Shown here: positions 50,986 to 59,529 of the stretch, piece after piece | How positions within the stretch are numbered: position 1 is the stretch's first letter | How the letters are laid out: every line of letters begins with the position of its first letter | DNA from: Balanoglossus misakiensis | Lineage: Eukaryota > Hemichordata | Reading direction: 5' to 3' | Assembly: GCA_040954595.2 (NCBI GenBank) | Contig: CM082595.2 | Location: 8,990,001 to 9,054,000, forward strand | DNA length: 64,000 nucleotides | The notes under the pieces: generated by a model | What the model saw: only the letters and a program-made list of their open reading frames with translations | Databases searched by the model: none | What the model was told of the DNA's origin: nothing | Translations under genes and position numbers: made by a program

Positions 50986-51933
50986 GTTTGGATTGACCAC
51001 TGTGTTACCACTAAAATTTTTTATAGCAATGTTCTTTCAATTTCGAGTCTTTGCAATGTTGTTGACTCCGACCATATTCCTGTTTCAATAGAGGTTCATT
51101 TCAACACTTCTGCTGATGAATGTTTCAGCAGTAGTTCCTTCAAGCAATGTAATTTTCGAGTTGATTGGAAAAAATTGTCACAGCAGAATATATCCGCCTA
51201 CACCCGTTGTACCAAAGCCAAGGTTGATAAGATTAATATATCCGAAGAGTTATTCTGCACTAATGTGAACTGTACATACCCTTCGCATTTACAGGCAATT
51301 GATACTTGTTATAGTAGTGTTGTGGACGCATTGAATTGTGCTGCAAAAGATACCATTAGGCGTAAGTTTCACCAGAAAGTTCATGTTGTGCCTGGCTGGA
51401 ACGATTTTGTAAAAGAAAGTCACGACTATGCCCGTTCCATGTTTTTATTATGGGTTAATGGGGGTAAACCTTAACAAGGCCCGCTTTTTGAAACCATGAA
51501 ATCTTCCAGAGCTCGTTTTAAGTATGCTTTACGTGCTTGTAAAAAGATTGAGAATCAAAATAGGGCTGACAAGATGGCTGACAATTTACGCTGCCACAAA
51601 CAGAACGACTTCTGGAAGGAAGTCAGAAAGCAAACTAGCAGAAAAATGCCGCTTTCTGACACTGTAGGTGGAGCGACTGGTGAGAGTGAAATTGCAATTA
51701 TGTGGCACAAGCATTTCAGTGATATTTTGAATTCTGTCCAGGCTCAGACTGGTAAAAATGACATCGAGGAGAAAATGAAGTATGTTAAATTTTCTTCTGA
51801 TATGTATGTTTCTGAAGAAGAAGTAATTTCTGCTATACATAAGTTACCTGACGATAAGACAGCTGGCATTGACAATATTTCAGCTGAGCACCTCAAATTC
51901 TCAGACTCCTCTATTTTACCCATTTTGACTTGA
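50986..51933 (+). pseudogene. LINE ORF2 piece: endonuclease C-terminus and linker
   Basis: One continuous frame from 50,986 apart from a single TAA at 51,472-51,474. It opens with WIDHCVTT, then SLCNVVDSDHIPVSIEVHF: the SDH signature is the last catalytic block of APE-type LINE endonucleases, where the Asp-His pair takes part in DNA nicking. The rest (GWNDFVKESHDYARSMFLLW; FKYALRACKKIENQNRADKM; KQNDFWKEVRK; DDKTAGIDNISAEHL) is the usual linker that leads into RT. The frame is lost at about 51,930, where reading must move by one base to reach the HGYL... and NYRPIAL blocks. The N-terminal two thirds of the endonuclease are absent, replaced by the flanking direct repeat. Confidence 0.85.
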
Positions 51934-52318
51934 TTGTTCATGGTTACCTGCAAACTGAGGCTATCAAAGTTATTTTAGTTCCAATTAAGGATAAAACTAA
52001 GCTTTGTAGTGATGCCAGTAACTACCGGCCGATAGCACTAGCAACTGTTTTCTCTAAAGTTTTTGAGCCTATTTTACTTTCTCGTTGTGAGGAGTTTCTT
52101 ACCTCTCATTATTTACAATTTGGTTTCAAGCGAGAACATTCAACTGACCTGTGTTTATTTGCATTTAAAGAAATCATTAGCTACTACACCAGCAATGGAA
52201 GACCAGTGTTTACTTGTTTTCTGGATGCTTCAAAAGCTTTTGACAGAGTTAATCACTTTAAACTGGTTAACAAGCTCATCGACAGGAATGTTCCCTTGTA
52301 TGCTGTACGAATTTTATA
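51930..52318 (+). pseudogene. LINE ORF2 piece: RT fingers and palm motif A
   Basis: Open from the frameshift to the TTAA insertion site. It contains SNYRPIALATVFSKVFE (RT block 0/1), LQFGFKREHSTD (block 2), and CFLDASKAFDRVNH (motif A; the Asp binds catalytic metal). It stops at the codon string for VRILY, where a MITE-like element has inserted. The continuation WYRNQLF lies on the far side at 52,903, and the frame is preserved across the TTAA. Confidence 0.88.
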
Positions 52319-52902
52319 TTAAAGGTCACATGCCATGCCCTATACAACCACGCGTAAAATCACTATTTGGGTCTTGAAGTTAACGTATGTTACTATCTTG
52401 CAATGCGTTTTGCCCCTTGTGCTTAGATAACAAGCAAGTAAAAGTGGCGGGTGGGCGTGTACCCCTAACCCAACTCAGTCGATTTTTTTTGGCTTTTCGA
52501 AGTTAAGCCGAAGACTTATCTTGATGTGGACAAATAGTCTTTCACACCTTTGTAAATCCTCTGCCTGCAATGTGAGGCAAGGGCTTCCTTTGCTTTGAAC
52601 ACTGTTTATATAGCTTATCTTTGTCTGTGGACTTAATTACTCATGGACCGATAATTACACTTTACTGTAAACAGAATGGTACACTACGACATAGTGTACT
52701 TGTTTGTCCATATGCAAATACCTTCGCCTGGCTCGAGTGCGAAGTGGCTCCCCGATCACAGGCATGAAAAAAGGTGGCAAATTCCGGCATTCGTGCACAT
52801 TTTTCGGAACCGACACAATAGGCAATGCATAGACAGGTACCCTAGGTGAGCTTTTGACGTGGAAAAATGAAAACTTTCCAAAGCATGACATGTGACCTTT
52901 AA
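52319..52902. mobile_element. 576-bp TTAA-flanked MITE inserted in the LINE
   Basis: The element at 52,323-52,898 starts AGGTCACATGCCATGC and ends GCATGACATGTGACCT, giving terminal inverted repeats of about 16 bp with one mismatch. TTAA is present on both sides (52,319-52,322 and 52,899-52,902). The LINE reading is continuous when the element and one TTAA are removed, which fixes the insertion boundaries. No transposase-like frame is present. The terminal AGG and TTAA duplication resemble piggyBac-mobilised non-autonomous elements, and the termini are related in style to the AGGGACA elements at 48.4 and 49.6 kb. Confidence 0.8.
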
Positions 52903-53523
52903 TGGTACAGAAATCAATTGTTTACTGTGTTGTGGGGTAATGAAACCTCAGAGTAGTTTTCTGTTTCTAACGGTGTAAGACAAGGGGGAGTACTCTCTCC
53001 CTATCTTTTTAATGTCTACATTGATGATCTTATCAATGCACTCTGTAAAGCCAAAGTTGGCTGTACCATGTGTGGTGTCAGCGCTAACACTTTAGGTTAC
53101 GCTGACGACATGACTCTACTCAGTCCAAGTATTAAGGGTCTACACCGTCTTCTTAGAATTTGTGAAATTTATGGCAAGGATTATGATATAATTTATAATT
53201 CTAGTAAAACTGTGTGCATGCTTTTTAATGGGAAGAATATGAGCGTTCAAAGAATTCCTTCGGTTAAACTTAATGACATCACTTTAAAGTTTGTACCTGT
53301 ACACACCTATCTGGGCCATGTTATATCTTGTGAGGGTTGTGATAATGAAGATATTGAACGACAGAGAAGAGCATTTTGTGTTAGAGCAAACATGCTATTG
53401 AGACATTTTCAACATTTTAGTCAAGATGTGAAGAAAGTTTTATTTTTGGCATATTGTAGTAATATTTACTGTTGCAGTTTGTGGGCATCCTTTAAAGTAA
53501 AACCGATGAAAAAATTTAAAACA
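52903..53523 (+). pseudogene. LINE ORF2 piece: RT palm motifs B and C, thumb start
   Basis: Continues the RT in frame: WYRNQLFTVLWGNETSE, a TAG at 52,954-52,956, then SNGVRQGGVLSPYLFNVY (motif B), IDDL, and LGYADDMTLLSPS (motif C with the catalytic YADD). Downstream are the usual IIYNSSKTVCMLF and VHTYLGHVI phrases and AFCVRANMLLRHF. The LINE similarity ends at about 53,520 and the frame then runs a short way into the right-hand direct repeat before a stop at 53,575. The C-terminal zinc-knuckle region and 3' UTR are missing. Confidence 0.9.
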
Positions 53524-53525
53524 GT

Positions 53526-53685
53526 GGACTTTGACCCTAAGTCGCTAATGTTGTGGGAGGTTTCATTAGCATTGTAGTCACATGTAGTGGATAGTAGTTT
53601 GGGAAATTGGCTGAAATACGTCAGCAGACCAGTGATTTTCTTGCACGACAGGAGTATGGTACCAGCAATAATCAGAGATCAGGCT
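53526..53685 (+). repeat. direct repeat flanking LINE-1 fragment, right copy
   Basis: Partner of 50,791-50,955 (GGACTTTGACC, TAATGTTGTGG, CATTAGCA, GGCTGAAATACGT, AGACCAGTGATT, CAGGCT). It begins within a few bases of the last recognisable LINE codon. At ~160 bp it is far too long for a normal target-site duplication. Confidence 0.7.
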
Positions 53686-53799
53686 TCGTTGCCGTTCAAA
53701 AGTTCCTACTTCAGTCGTGATGTTGCAACTGGACGTTCAGTATGGGGGTCGGCCCGCAGGTGGCCGTGTGGGTTATCAGGTCGCCCGTAACGGCACGCA

Positions 53800-54221
53800 G
53801 CTACATGCAGCTGTATGGGACTAAAATAATACACCCGATTCGGGTGTCACCTGTGACACCTGCATAACTCAATAATTATGTGCATGCGTAATTGTGGGGT
53901 CAATGAAAGGGGTGGTAGCGTGCTATTTGTTGCACATGGATCAATATGAAGTCCGATTTTCCCGTCAAGTTGTGGGCGACCTTATGTGACCTTTCACCTA
54001 CTTTTGCTTAGTGAGCATCCACAGCAGATGCATGCAGCTTTGGCTTGGGAGGGGGGGGGGCATATACGGATGGGACCATAATGATATACCAAAGGCGGGG
54101 TCGTCTGTTGCACCTGCCTAAGTCATTGATTTTGTACATTTAATTGGACACTAACCAACAGGGCGATAGGTGTGGTTTTTGTTCCACAGGGACGAATGTA
54201 AGTGTCAGTTGGTTTTTGCCC
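53800..54221 (+). repeat. diverged ~240-bp tandem repeat, left part (two units)
   Basis: Units share a scaffold: GCAGCT, a GGGAC/GGACC phrase, CACCTGCNTAA-type phrase followed by TCA-TTATG, GTGCAT, a poly-pyrimidine TTTGTTGCACA, GAA/GAAT, TTTTTCCCGTCAA-type, then a GACCT...GACCT ending. Homologous phrases lie ~250 bp apart (53,855 and 54,105). The array continues at 55,084 after LINE-2, so the LINE inserted into it. A G-run is at 54,051-54,060. Confidence 0.65.
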
Positions 54222-55083
54222 AAATGTCCATTGAGGCCTGTATCCGTGATCTTAAGGACTGGATGACCCAAAACAAGCTTCAACTCAACGACTCTAAAAA
54301 CTGAGATTCTACTTATTCGTTCACAATTTCATCACTCTGCTGATGCTATTGACAAGATTACCATTGGTTCAAGCTCTGTTCCCGTCGTTAAATCAGCTCG
54401 CAATATTGGTGTAATATTTGACAATACGCACATGTATAAAGATCACATCAAGAAAACTTGTCAATCAATATATTACCACTTTCGCCGTGTCGGACAAATC
54501 AGGAAATTTCTTAACAAAGCAACTTGTCAAACAGTGATTCATGCTATTTTGGCAGCGAAACTCGACTATGGTAATGCATTACTGTATGGTATACCAGAAC
54601 GCAGTCTGAACCTTCTACAACGCACACAAAATACAGCTGCAAGAATCATAACTCGGTCCAGGAAGTCTGCCCATATAACGCCAGTTCTTCAACTTCTTCA
54701 TTGGTTACCAGTTTGCCACAGGATAGAGTATAAAATAAATCTGCTCACATACAAAGCCTTAAATAATCTCGCTCCGAACTATATCCGCGATCTCATTCGG
54801 ACATATTCTCCTGGTCGCAGGCTTCGTTCAGCTAATAAGAGCCTTTTATGCACTACAATGTACAAACGTTCTTCATACGGTGGCCGAGCATTCTCTCATG
54901 CTGCAACGAAACTGTGGAACATTCGTCAAGCTCCAAGTTTGAGTATCTTTAAGAAAAGACTGAAGACGCATTATTTCGCAAGAGCATATGGTGTGGGCCA
55001 ATGAGCACAAGCGCCTTTGAGTATGACACTTGTTATAGATACTGGCGCTATACAAATTTCTCTGATTGATTGATTGATTGATG
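54222..55083 (+). mobile_element. 5'-truncated CR1/L2-like LINE with TTGA tail
   Basis: Dead-on-arrival copy containing only the RT C-terminal part and 3' end. Coding: SIEACIRDLKDWM, KLQLNDSK, then a one-base insertion (A run near 54,297) shifts the frame, followed by ILLIRSQFHHSADAIDKI and the long open segment at 54,432-55,004. The 3' UTR ends in a GGCGCTATACAAAT phrase followed by (TTGA/ATTG)n at 55,060-55,083, the tail structure seen in L2/CR1-group elements. The left boundary is blurred because TGTCCATTGA occurs in both the host repeat and the element. Confidence 0.88.
54224..55004 (+). pseudogene. LINE-2 ORF2 C-terminal fragment (one frameshift)
   Basis: Only the region after the RT catalytic core is present. 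Landmarks: LNDSKTEILLIRS (needs removal of one A at about 54,297), GVIFDN, HFRRVGQIRKFL, LDYGNALLYGIPE, LLQRTQNTAARIIT, HITPVLQLLHWLPVCHRI, INLLTYKALNNLAPNYI, YGGRAFSHAATKLWN and a final LKTHYFARAYG before the TGA. This order is characteristic of the thumb and C-terminal domain of CR1/L2-group LINEs. There is no endonuclease and no YADD, so it cannot act on its own. Confidence 0.88.
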
Positions 55084-55610
55084 TATAAGGTGATTTGGAT
55101 GACCTCTGTCATAGAGTGCCATATCTCATCCCGTTGTACAGGTGCAGCTTTGGTATTTGGAGGGATGAAACTATCATGAAATGCCAAATACAGGGGGATA
55201 CCTTTGACACCTGCTTGATTCATGTATTACGTGCATACCTAATGTTAGGCAAAGTGAAAGGGCTGCAAATGTAGGATTTGTTGCACAAGACATAAACAGG
55301 AATGAAATTTTTCTGTCAAATTTTTGAATGACCTCAGGTGTCCATTGACCTGCTTTCCATATGTTAGCATGCACATCATATATAGCCACGTGTTTGGAGG
55401 GGTAGGGTAGGACCGTCATGAAATGCTAAATTCCTAGGGCCACCTGTAACTTACTTGCGTAACTCATTATTATGGCCATACCTAATTTTAAAAACCCAAA
55501 GGGCGAGAATTTTCCGTTGTCTTGAATATGAACCAAATAGGAATCCAAATTTTTGGCCCAATTTTTGGGTACCCTCAGCTGACCTTTGAAGTACTTAACT
55601 GAAGTCCTTA
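55084..55610 (+). repeat. diverged ~240-bp tandem repeat, right part (two units)
   Basis: Continues the scaffold of the left part: GTGCAGCTTTGG, GAAACTATCATGAAATGCCA, GACACCTGCTTGATTC, GTGCATACCTAATG, TTTGTTGCACA, then a second unit with GGACCGTCATGAAATGC, CACCTGTAACTTAC, GCCATACCTAAT. Spacing between units is about 238 bp. Subtracting LINE-2 puts unit 2 and unit 3 about 239 bp apart, so the period is constant. Confidence 0.65.
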
Positions 55611-55853
55611 CATAACGTAGAAGTTCACTTGTAGTTGTTGTGTTTGTACTTGTAGGACATCCATTTCGGGTGGTTGCCTACTTCCCCATATCTCCGCATC
55701 CAGAGCAAATACAGCCTACGCAATTGAATGGTACAACCCTGAATGGAGTCTAATGGTTATTATCTCTATGCTTGGGCCCCTTCAATGCTGCTTGGAGCTT
55801 TAATTATTACTATTATTATTGTCACGATATAAAGACACCAACTAAAAACTTAC
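55611..55853. other. intergenic or intron, nothing recognised
   Basis: Single-copy sequence with a short ATT microsatellite-like tract at ~55,802-55,820. If the hAT-like exons upstream are functional, this would be intron 3' of the exon ending at 55,854, but no following exon was found. Confidence 0.4.
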
Positions 55854-56047
55854 AAAATCACAATGTCTTCACAACTCAAAATTTCACTCACTTCTTTTAG
55901 TTTGGTAGCCACCCCTCCTTTCTGTCCAAGCATAACAGGAGCACCATCACTGCCCAAAGCAGACAGACGATCTCTTAAGACAATACCATTCTCTGAAGAA
56001 AACTCTTTCACTGACTGTGCAATGGTGTCTGCTCTGCCATCACCAAC
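55854..56047 (-). pseudogene. hAT-derived zinc-finger protein relic, exon 3
   Basis: A 194-bp segment on the minus strand between an acceptor (CACTGTTTTAG) and a donor GTAAGTTTTT. It is open and reads VGDGRADTIAQSVKEF, then GIVLRDRLSALGSDGAPVML and KGGVATKLKEVSEIL. The 'GSDGAxVM-x-G-K-x-GVATxLKE' block is diagnostic of the hAT-transposase-derived ZNF862/KIAA1586-like family (RNase-H-like catalytic core remnant). It joins in phase 0 after exon 2 (..FLGVKE + VGDGR..). The C-terminal hAT dimerisation part is not found downstream. Confidence 0.8.
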
Positions 56048-56221
56048 CTAAAACAGTGAAAATAAAACCTTGATGTTAACACATGCAATGTACAACTCAA
56101 TGTTTGTCTCACCTGAAATAACTAGTCAGCAAAATCAATTAAATGAGGTCACTCAAAAACATGTTTAATCGTATGTTTTTAATTCAGTGTAGACTTAAAA
56201 ATTGAAAAACTTTCCACTTAC

Positions 56222-56389
56222 TTCTTTAACTCCAAGGAAAGACACAACTGACTTCCCAGACTTCAAGGTGTACTTGGAATAGATGATTAATTGCTTCAAT
56301 ACAGCCACATCAGTTGTTTTCATCTATTAACAGTGAATAGAAGTTACTTCCTTTCATCTTCTCTAAAATCTCATCACGGATGACTTTGC
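56222..56389 (-). pseudogene. hAT-derived zinc-finger protein relic, exon 2 (frameshifted)
   Basis: A 168-bp minus-strand segment bounded by acceptor TTTCATTTTTCAG and donor GTAAGTGG. It reads KVIRDEILEKMKGSNFYSLL and then IDE. One extra A in GATGAAAACAACTGATG breaks the frame, and removing it gives TTDVAVLKQLIIYSKYTL then GKSVVSFLGVKE. 'FFSLLxDETTDVxxxKQL' is the hallmark N-terminal block of the hAT-derived domain (the first catalytic Asp lies in IDE/LDE). The frameshift makes this copy a probable pseudogene unless it is an assembly error. Confidence 0.8.
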
Positions 56390-56588
56390 CTGAAAAATGA
56401 AATAAATGAAAATTACTCTTCAGATTAAACTTATCAAAATTCACAGTAATTTGTACAGTAATTATTCTTTATTGAGTGTAACACTATTGCTTAAACAGTG
56501 ATCCTTTCTTGAAAACAACCAGGTTTAAATAAATGTTACTACATTGCCTACAATTTAGATCTGCACAAAAATCAGTAGACCTACTTAC

Positions 56589-56988
56589 CAATGCAATAAA
56601 CCATTATAGTTGTGGTCATCACTGCTGAGAGTACCAAGGAATGAACACCCGAGGGACTTTGCCAATTCCAAAACATGGATGAAGTTGGTGGTGTGCGGCA
56701 ATTCTCTGTGCATGAGAAAATACATGCATCGTAGGACGCCGATGCATGAAGGCTTGCGTCTCAAAGGTGATGACCTTGTCAAATGCAGCCACAAGACCGC
56801 TGCTGTTCTCCATAACTGCTGCCTCGGCGTCAAGCTGCATTGCCGCCCAGTCGATAATCGTCTCTTCATGCTGCTTGAGTTTGTCTTCGCGAAGGGTGGT
56901 ACATGTACATGGAGATGTTGTAACCCAAGTCCCTCCGCACTTGGCCTTCTGCTTGTGTTTTGTACAAAGGCGACAAAACATCCCTAAA
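56589..56988 (-). pseudogene. hAT-derived zinc-finger protein relic, exon 1 (zinc finger, frameshifted)
   Basis: A minus-strand block starting after TTTATTCAG (56,989) with MFCRLCTKHKQKAK from 56,981. The CxxC pair, a later Cys and an H in EDKLKQHEETI match the TTF-type/BED-like finger that opens ZNF862/KIAA1586-like proteins. After AAVMENSSGLVAAFDKVITF and ETQAF the correct frame changes near 56,745-56,755 (a small insertion around TGCATCGG) to GVLRCMYFLMHRELPHTTNF then VLELAKSLGCSFLG, a conserved phrase in that family. It ends at a GTAAG donor (56,588). The join to exon 2 is out of phase by one base as I read it, a third sign of decay. Confidence 0.75.
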
Positions 56989-57790
56989 CTGAATAAATAT
57001 CATTCTCTCAAATGCCAGCCGCATGCGGGAGCGTGCACCAGAAACAATAAATATTTACCAAGGCGGGAATGAAAAGAAAGCAGGGCGGCGCGTAAGATAG
57101 CAGGGTGGCAAAAAATAAAGGAGGGCGGGCCTGCCCAGCTAACCCCCCCCCCCAAAGTATTAACGCTCTGTGTTTACCATAGACTAATAGTGTCTCAAAT
57201 TTTACCCTGTGTGAACCTGGTAAGAGACGTGTCTCAAATCTGAGAAGATTCAGGACCACTTAAACCATTCACCAATAATAATTTATGCCAGTATTTGATC
57301 TGAGACGTTTTAGCAATTTCTTGTGTGACCCCCATATCAGTTGAAGCTGACAAATCCAGTATTTTGAATTTTTACATGGATTTTGTATACAGTGTGAATT
57401 GTAATTAAAGCTCCATTACCTTTACCTTTTTCCTATGTTTTCAGTATCTTTGTTTAGCAGTTTCTTGTGCAAATTCCCGAAACATGATGAAACATATATG
57501 TGTATGGTCAGCATTGTTATTGTGCCAAATTGGAATTTAAGTCCAGACTAGAATCCATGAATTATTGTCAACAATGACAATGGCCATTATACACATACAT
57601 TCTGTGCTGACAAGTAACAATCTGTGTGGAGTAGAACATGAAATCGCATTTGCTACATAGAACAAAAATACTGGAAATAAAGCCAAAAGATACAACGAAT
57701 GTATATTTAACTTTAACTGCATTCTCATTCTCATCTGTATATATTTTACTGAGATTGTTTCATCAGGGTTTATCAGTATTCTAAACCAGC
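56989..57790. other. intergenic, no gene recognised
   Basis: Contains an 11-base C run (57,143-57,153) within a short G-rich patch, and otherwise unremarkable sequence. The 119-residue minus-strand frame at 57,537-57,896 lacks motifs and splice context and overlaps the inverted-repeat element, so it is not called. Confidence 0.4.
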
Positions 57791-58050
57791 TTATGTGTGC
57801 ATACAATCTGATTAAAATCAGATGTAGGGTACGGCGACGTCTTTTACTTCGCAGTACGGTATTCTTATACTGTCGCCTCACACTACATCTGACCAACTCC
57901 CATAGAAGCTCCCGTTGAAAATTCTAGTAAACCAATCAGACGGTGCCTTATAGAGAACTTTAGGTATCCTTCAGTTTTGATTGACATAACGTGCAATCTG
58001 ATTGGCTTGGCCGCAACGGGACGTTGAACAAGCTTCTATATCTGATTCAT
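57790..58050. repeat. nested imperfect inverted repeats, MITE-like
   Basis: Two palindromic pairs occur side by side. AGATGTAGGGTACGGCGAC (57,819 onward) is nearly the inverted complement of GTCGCCTCACACTACATCT (57,874 onward). ATAGAAGCTCCCGTTG with ACCAATCAGA (57,902-57,940) is an imperfect inverted complement of TCTGATTGGC, AACGGGACGTTG and AGCTTCTAT (57,990-58,040). Short direct or inverted AATCTGATT/AATCAGAT motifs recur. No coding capacity. It resembles a degraded foldback element. Confidence 0.55.
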
Positions 58051-58097
58051 ATAATACTGAAAGGGTTAAGAATGGCACACACTACATGTATGAGCTC

Positions 58098-58323
58098 ATG
58101 GAATGTGTTTCTTCCCATAGGATAACATTGAGAATTGATAGAAAACCCTTTTCTACTATTGTAATTTTAAGAAGTTTCACTCATAACTCATCCAAATGAA
58201 ATTAAATTGAGTGATTCATATAAGTTGTAGGCTCACCACTGTGCTCAGTTTTGAGATAAACTTAAATGTGTCCATGCCTATAGAAAAATAACATAGAAAG
58301 ACCTATGGTGAAAAATGTTGACT
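58098..58323 (+). repeat. dispersed repeat family X, copy B
   Basis: Same ordered phrases as 48,981-49,168 (TTCTTCCCATAGGATAAC, TTCTACTATTGTAATTTT, GTTTTGAGATAAACTT, CCATGCCTATAGA, GGTGAAAAATGTTGACTT) with about 30 bp extra in the middle. Same orientation as copy A. Confidence 0.7.
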
Positions 58324-58761
58324 TTAATTCAGGCTGCATTAGTGGAAAAATAATCATACTTTGTCTGGCATAGAAACTCAGAATCTACAAAAAAGGCCTT
58401 TAAAACATGAATGGAAATGAAAATACTGCTACAATAAGAAATTCTTACCTTGAATAAAGTATTTATTGGTACCACCACTTCCATAAAGAAACCACTTTGC
58501 TGGTGTAATGAGTTGTCAATCTGGGTTTGCTCATTGGCCTTGCTTTGAGTTCCAATTCATGATGATGGTGTATTAGGACACTGGACTTGAAACAGGTGTA
58601 TGCTGGTATTATACACGTTGAAAGTATTGTCATTCTTTTAATTGTGGATTTTTGGATTATGCTGTGTATGTATAATGAGAATCCGTTAAAAATTGTAGGG
58701 GTCATTGCCCTTTTAAAAAAAAATACAGAGCCATGAATTTAGTTGATAATAGAAGAAATTT
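58324..58761. other. spacer between inverted repeat copies, nothing recognised
   Basis: AT-rich single-copy sequence between copies B and C of the dispersed repeat. No motif-bearing frame. Confidence 0.4.
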
Positions 58762-58984
58762 GCTGTCTCAGCATTTTTCACCAATGCTTTGTCTATGGGC
58801 GAAGATTTTAACGCAATTTATCTCATAATAGAGCTTGGTGACCACATAATTTTTTTTGACCAATGAATTTACGTTTACTTGACTGAGGTATGTGTAAAAT
58901 TTCGTGAAAAAGACAATAGTAGAAGTTTGTTTTCTGGCAATTATCGATGTAATCCTTTCAGGAACAGACACACATGCACTGTTT
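58762..58984 (-). repeat. dispersed repeat family X, copy C (inverted)
   Basis: Reverse complement of copies A and B: CTCAGCATTTTTCACCAATG, TTGTCTATGGGCG, TTATCTCATAATAGAGC, TATGTGTAAAATTTCGTG and GACAATAGTAGAAGTTTG on the + strand. Together with copy B it forms an inverted pair separated by ~440 bp. Confidence 0.7.
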
Positions 58985-59316
58985 ATCAGTTTATGTTGTG
59001 CGTGTACATCCTTAAATGGTATTTGCCTCTCATGCCTTCCAAATTGTGGTTCTGTTCTAGTGTTTTTGTTAAGGGCGGTACCTAGATAAAATCTACCGGA
59101 GTACCCCAGTCACTCCGAATTAAAACAACAGAACAAGGCCAATGTCACAGTGGTCAGGCAGTCTACCAGACTTCCCCAGTCATTTTACCGGGGTTCCCCT
59201 GGGTGTATCAATGTGGTTATATTAGGAGGTTATAGGAATATTAACGGGGTTCCCAAATCCATTACCAGTGTTCCCCGACCTTTGCAAAAACACTGTGTTC
59301 TTTTTATCCTCCACAG
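58985..59316. other. upstream intron candidate with small internal repeats
   Basis: Contains several diverged copies of a CCCCAGTCA / ACCGGGGTTCCCC / AACGGGGTTCCC phrase between ~59,100 and 59,275. It ends in a strong pyrimidine tract plus acceptor (TTCTTTTTATCCTCCACAG). Confidence 0.5.
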
Positions 59317-59523
59317 GAAGAGACAAAGAAAAGCATAGCAACCTCTGCTGATACTGCCACAACAAGCACAAGCACAAACACACCCCAGCCTGTAGCTTCT
59401 GCGAACCAACAACCCCCACCCTATCCAGCCGCAGCATACCAGCAACACTTCCAGCAGATGTCATACCCGAACCCATTCGTGTCTCAGTACGCTGCGTTTG
59501 CAGGAGCCGGACAGCCGCCACGA
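59317..59523 (+). CDS. candidate coding exon, Pro/Gln/Tyr/Ala-rich protein (partial)
   Basis: Starts immediately after a textbook acceptor (pyrimidine tract, then CCTCCACAG at 59,316). The frame is open from the first base: EETKKSIATSADTA, a Thr/Ser-rich run, then PPPYPAAAYQQHFQQMSYPN and SQYAAFAGAGQPPR. Codon use and composition differ sharply from the AT-rich surroundings, as expected for a real exon. The low-complexity Q/P/Y content suggests a disordered region of a nuclear or RNA-associated protein, but I do not recognise the gene. No donor site is evident. The frame runs on to a stop at 59,710-59,712 inside the downstream 168-bp tandem repeat, so either the repeat has overrun the exon's 3' end or this is a terminal exon with an extended tail. 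Confidence 0.5.
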
Positions 59524-59529
59524 TATAAC

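Larger units (their letters stand above)
50960..53520 (+). mobile_element. broken non-LTR retrotransposon (LINE), endonuclease end to RT
   Basis: A degraded LINE ORF2 remnant in one orientation. It contains the last part of the APE-type endonuclease (SDHIPV), the linker, and the reverse transcriptase with NYRPIAL, FLDASKAFD, GVRQGGVLSP and YADD motifs in the expected order. It is truncated at both ends (most of the endonuclease and the C-terminal domain are missing). It carries in-frame stops (TAA at 51,472, TAG at 52,954), a frameshift near 51,930 and a 576-bp TTAA-flanked insertion at 52,323-52,898. The clade looks Jockey/CR1-superfamily-like, but I cannot assign it firmly. It cannot encode active protein. 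Confidence 0.9.

Noticed and set aside
52655-52891. 78-residue minus-strand frame inside the MITE
   Set aside because: No transposase motif. The element is short and otherwise non-coding.
50791-53685. Interpretation of the flanking repeats as LTRs of an endogenous retroelement
   Set aside because: The interior is a non-LTR LINE (APE endonuclease SDH motif, YADD-type RT). The repeats show no TG...CA ends, primer-binding site or polypurine tract.
56610-57072. Plus-strand frames of 108-125 residues over the hAT-like exon
   Set aside because: They are the antisense shadow of the minus-strand exon, which carries the family motifs.
57537-57896. 119-residue minus-strand frame
   Set aside because: No recognisable domain or splice context, and it overlaps the inverted-repeat element.
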